Shown one piece after another: positions 61,888-64,000 of a stretch of DNA of 64,000 nt. Both the position numbers and the translations under genes were made by a program. Position 1 is the stretch's first letter. Each line of letters opens with the position of its first letter. Where the stretch lies: contig NZ_FOVH01000004.1 of NCBI RefSeq assembly GCF_900115095.1, positions 654,340-718,339 of the forward strand, given 5' to 3'. The notes beneath the pieces are model-generated. The model had not been told where the DNA came from. It worked only from the letters and a program-made list of their open reading frames with translations, and did not search any database. This DNA comes from Actinomadura madurae. Its GTDB lineage: Bacteria; Actinomycetota; Actinomycetes; Streptosporangiales; Streptosporangiaceae.

Positions 61888-62676
61888 TCAGCGGGCGGAG
61901 CGGGCGTACCAGCGGCCGTTCTGCCGCTCGATCGTGAGCGGGATCCCGAAGGTGTCCGACAGGTGCTCCTGGGTGAAGACCTCGTCCACCTTGCCCTGCG
62001 CGACGATCTGCCCGCCCCGGAGCAGCAGCGCGTGGGTGAAGCCCTCCGGAACCTCCTCCACGTGGTGCGTCACCATCGCCATGGTGGGCGCGGACGGGTC
62101 GTCGGCGAGGGCGGCGAGGCGGGCGACGAGGTCCTCGCGGCCGCCGAGGTCGAGACCGGCGGCGGGCTCGTCCAGGAGCAGCAGCTCGGGGTCGGGCATC
62201 AGGGCGCGGGCGATCTGGACGCGCTTGCGCTCGCCCTCCGACAGGGTGCTGAACGTGCGGCGGATCAGGTCGGCGCAGCCGAGGGCCTCCAGCAGCGCGA
62301 CGGCCCGGCCCACGTCGGTCGAGTCGTACTCCTCCTGCCAGCGGCCGAGGATCGCGTACGAGGCGGTCAGCACCAGGTCGATGACCGTCTCGTTGGTCGG
62401 GACCTTCTCCGCGACCGACGAGCTGGCGATGCCGATGCGGGGGCGCAGCTCGAACACGTCGGTGCGGCCGAGCTCCTCCTCCAGGATCTCGACGGCGCCG
62501 TCGGTGGGATGCAGCATCGCGGCGGCGACCTGGAGCAGTGTCGTCTTGCCGGCCCCGTTCGGGCCGACGATCACCCAGCGGTCGCCCTCGTTGACGGTCC
62601 ATGTGACGTCGCGCAGCAGGTGGGCCCCGCCGCGCCTGACCCCGACTCCGCGGAGCTGAAGTACCTCGCCTGCCAT
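61888..62676 (-). CDS. ABC transporter ATP-binding protein
   Basis: A 262-residue ATPase: Walker A GPNGAGKTT (residues about 38-46), signature LSEGERKRVQIARAL, Walker B LLLLDEP, D-loop and the switch His in VTHHVEEVPEG. It has the size and features of YfmF/ModC-like iron or small-molecule ATPases. No permease gene adjoins it, so its partner is unknown. ATG 62676 is used; the frame continues upstream but without sense. Confidence 0.88.
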   Translation of the reverse strand: MAGEVLQLRGVGVRRGGAHLLRDVTWTVNEGDRWVIVGPNGAGKTTLLQVAAAMLHPTDGAVEILEEELGRTDVFELRPRIGIASSSVAEKVPTNETVIDLVLTASYAILGRWQEEYDSTDVGRAVALLEALGCADLIRRTFSTLSEGERKRVQIARALMPDPELLLLDEPAAGLDLGGREDLVARLAALADDPSAPTMAMVTHHVEEVPEGFTHALLLRGGQIVAQGKVDEVFTQEHLSDTFGIPLTIERQNGRWYARSAR

Positions 62677-62901
62677 CGCGTGCCTTCGTCCCCAATCCGG
62701 TGGTCCCGTGGTCCGGTTCAGGAAAGAACCTATGCGATCCGGGACGGGCGTGGGCCACCCGGTTCGGTCGGAATCGGCGGTCCGGGAACGCTCCCGCACC
62801 GCGAGAGGTCTGTTACGTCCGGTGGCACCGGCGATCCGAGCGCTTATCGTGGTTCGCATGCCCATTGCGAAGTGTCCGGGACAGGGAATGAGCACGAACG
62901 A

Positions 62902-63669
62902 ATGAGCAGGGGCGTCGCGATCGCTCTGGTCGCCTGGGGCAATGCGTGGCTGACGGGCAGCGTCGGCCTGGACGAGGCGGTCGACGAGATCGAGAAGAGC
63001 GGCGGCCCGCAGATCGTCGGCGGCGAGCCCGCCGAGGTGACGCTGCGCCGCGGGCTCGGTGACCTGCGCGTCGGCGGGATGGCGGCGCTGCGGCTGGCAC
63101 TGCCCGAGCCGGGCGACCCGCTCGGGCTGACCGGCCCGCCGGGCCTCAACGCCGCGGCGGTCGAGGCGGGGGCGGCCGTCGTCGCCGTGCTCGACGGACG
63201 GGCGATGGGGCTCGTCCCGTCCGAGGACAGGCGCGGCTCGTCGTACGTCGGCGTCCGCTGGACGACGCACGACGCGTCGCCGGTGCCGCCGGACGTCCCG
63301 TCCCTCGCCGAGGCCGACCACCGGCTCACCCTCGCGATGCGGGACGCGACCGAGGCGCTGCTGACGGTGGACGACTTCGCCGGCGTCCCGCCCGAGATCG
63401 CCGACGCGCTCGTCGACCTGCGCGATCCCGACCGCGGCGACCATCCGCTCGCCCCCGGCTACCCGCCCCGCGCCCACCGCGTCGCGGCCCTCGCCGGGCG
63501 GCTGTCGCTGGTGGTCGACCTGGCCCGCCAGATGGACGACCGCGGCCTCAGCGCCGACCAGATGAGCCGCCGCGGCGAGGCCCTGCGCCTCCTGGACGGC
63601 GCCGTCCGCCGCGCGCTGGTGGCGGCCTGCAACAGCGCGTTCGACCCGGTACCTGGAGCGGAGCGCTAG
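62902..63669 (+). CDS. Conserved hypothetical protein
   Basis: A 255-residue soluble protein, unrecognised by name. MSRGVAIALVAWGNAWLTGSVGLDEAVDEIEK at the start and a C-terminal helical half rich in Asp/Arg (LSLVVDLARQMDDRGLSADQMSRRGEALRLLDGAVRRALVAACNSAF) recall proteins common in Actinomadura-like genomes. Function is unknown. It reads away from the ABC ATPase, and its stop lies about 110 bp before the IS481-type element. Confidence 0.7.
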   Translation: MSRGVAIALVAWGNAWLTGSVGLDEAVDEIEKSGGPQIVGGEPAEVTLRRGLGDLRVGGMAALRLALPEPGDPLGLTGPPGLNAAAVEAGAAVVAVLDGRAMGLVPSEDRRGSSYVGVRWTTHDASPVPPDVPSLAEADHRLTLAMRDATEALLTVDDFAGVPPEIADALVDLRDPDRGDHPLAPGYPPRAHRVAALAGRLSLVVDLARQMDDRGLSADQMSRRGEALRLLDGAVRRALVAACNSAFDPVPGAER

Positions 63670-63725
63670 CTGTACTTGGCCATGATCTTGGTGACACCTG
63701 ACCGGTAGGTGTTTGATCAGCAAGA

Positions 63726-63775
63726 AGACCTCCGGGCGTAGTGGAGTTGCACGCTTCACCAGCACCCGGAGGTCT
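63726..63775 (+). promoter_or_regulatory. Hairpin over the transposase ribosome-binding site
   Basis: AGACCTCCGGG (63726-63736) pairs perfectly with CCCGGAGGTCT (63765-63775). GGAGGT in the right arm is the transposase ribosome-binding site, two to four bases before GTG 63778. A transcript reading in from outside would fold and hide the site, which limits transposase synthesis. A second palindrome (ACACCT/AGGTGT, 63694-63712) lies upstream and may belong to the element's end. Confidence 0.75.
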
Positions 63776-63777
63776 CA

Positions 63778-64000
63778 GTGAGCCACGCTAACGCCCGTCT
63801 GACTTTCCACGGCAGATGCCTGCTGGTTCGCCGTGTCGTGTTCGGTGGCCGCCCGGTCGCCCACGTCGCGGCCGAGCTGGGAGTGTCGCGGCAATGCGCG
63901 CACCGCTGGGTGGGCCGGTACCGGCGGCAGGGATGGGACGGGCTGGCCGATCGGCGCAGCGGCCCCCGCGCGTCCCCGTCCAAGACCCCGGCCCAGACCG
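63778..64000 (+). mobile_element. IS481-type transposase, 5' part (cut by window end)
   Basis: The first 74 codons read MSHANARLTFHGRCLLVRRV (GTG start), then FGGRPVAHVAAELGVSRQCAHRWVGRYRRQGWDGLADRRSGPR. This is the N-terminal helix-turn-helix of IS481-family transposases, which bind the terminal repeats; the DDE domain would follow beyond the window. Codon use matches the host. The left terminal repeat is not firmly placed; candidates begin between 63671 and 63700. It inserted just after the hypothetical gene without breaking it. Confidence 0.85.

Overview
This is a 64 kb stretch of very high-GC chromosomal DNA. The coding style points to an actinobacterium: GTG and TTG starts, ATGA stop/start overlaps, large mirror-image shadow frames, WYL, IclR and GntR-UTRA regulators, LLM flavin/F420-type oxidoreductases, a PknB-type kinase and a class F-like sortase. 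A filamentous Thermomonosporaceae/Actinomadura-type organism is my best guess, but nothing in the window fixes the genus. I saw no rRNA or tRNA gene and no CRISPR array.

Layout. 1-15.2 kb is mostly housekeeping and accessory: an MBL hydrolase 3' end, DUF488, a YdeI/WYL divergent pair around a large palindrome, a ROK regulator, GNAT, a Ser/Thr kinase fused to an extracytoplasmic cyclophilin, a GH1 glucosidase, TetR, a LURP-one-like protein, a diiron ferritin-like protein, secreted and RlpA-like envelope proteins, an alpha/beta hydrolase, DUF1232 and IclR. 15.3-16.8 kb encodes a membrane-anchored Lys/Pro-rich surface protein.

16.8-33.1 kb is the most interesting part. It is a lipid-polyketide cluster: fatty-acyl-AMP ligase (FAAL) then MMPL exporter on +; glycosyltransferase and a 14-TM MFS exporter on -; then on + a 2165-residue PKS (ACP-KS-AT-DH*-KR-ACP-ACP*-TE) followed by a crotonyl-CoA carboxylase/reductase (CCR). 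The set parallels the mycobacterial FadD32-Pks13-MmpL3 mycolate module. Here the alkylmalonyl extender would come from a CCR, the reductase is built into the PKS, and the dehydratase appears dead. The predicted product is a mycolate-like 2-alkyl-3-hydroxy fatty acid that is exported and perhaps glycosylated. The FAAL and PKS operons carry the same 18-bp operator (TTGTCA-N6-TGACAA).

33.1-47 kb: Lrp/LysE divergent pair; sortase with its neighbouring substrate; TetR/membrane protein pair with a duplicated operator; PNPOx-like protein; TetR/FAD-monooxygenase pair; a catabolic island (MFS and ABM monooxygenase opposite a GntR-LLM-transglutaminase-like-ALDH operon); an EEP-family phosphodiesterase/nuclease.

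47-64 kb: a small Cys/His protein, LLM oxidoreductase with AraC regulator, an EphD-like hydrolase-SDR fusion, MerR/GyrI-like pair, CapA-like lipoprotein, Uma2 protein, SPFH/NfeD pair, an orphan molybdopterin oxidoreductase with a DUF2231-Rieske protein, a 78-residue ORF behind a LexA-like box, TauE/SafE permease, ABC ATPase, and at the right edge the start of an IS481-type transposase whose ribosome-binding site lies inside a hairpin.
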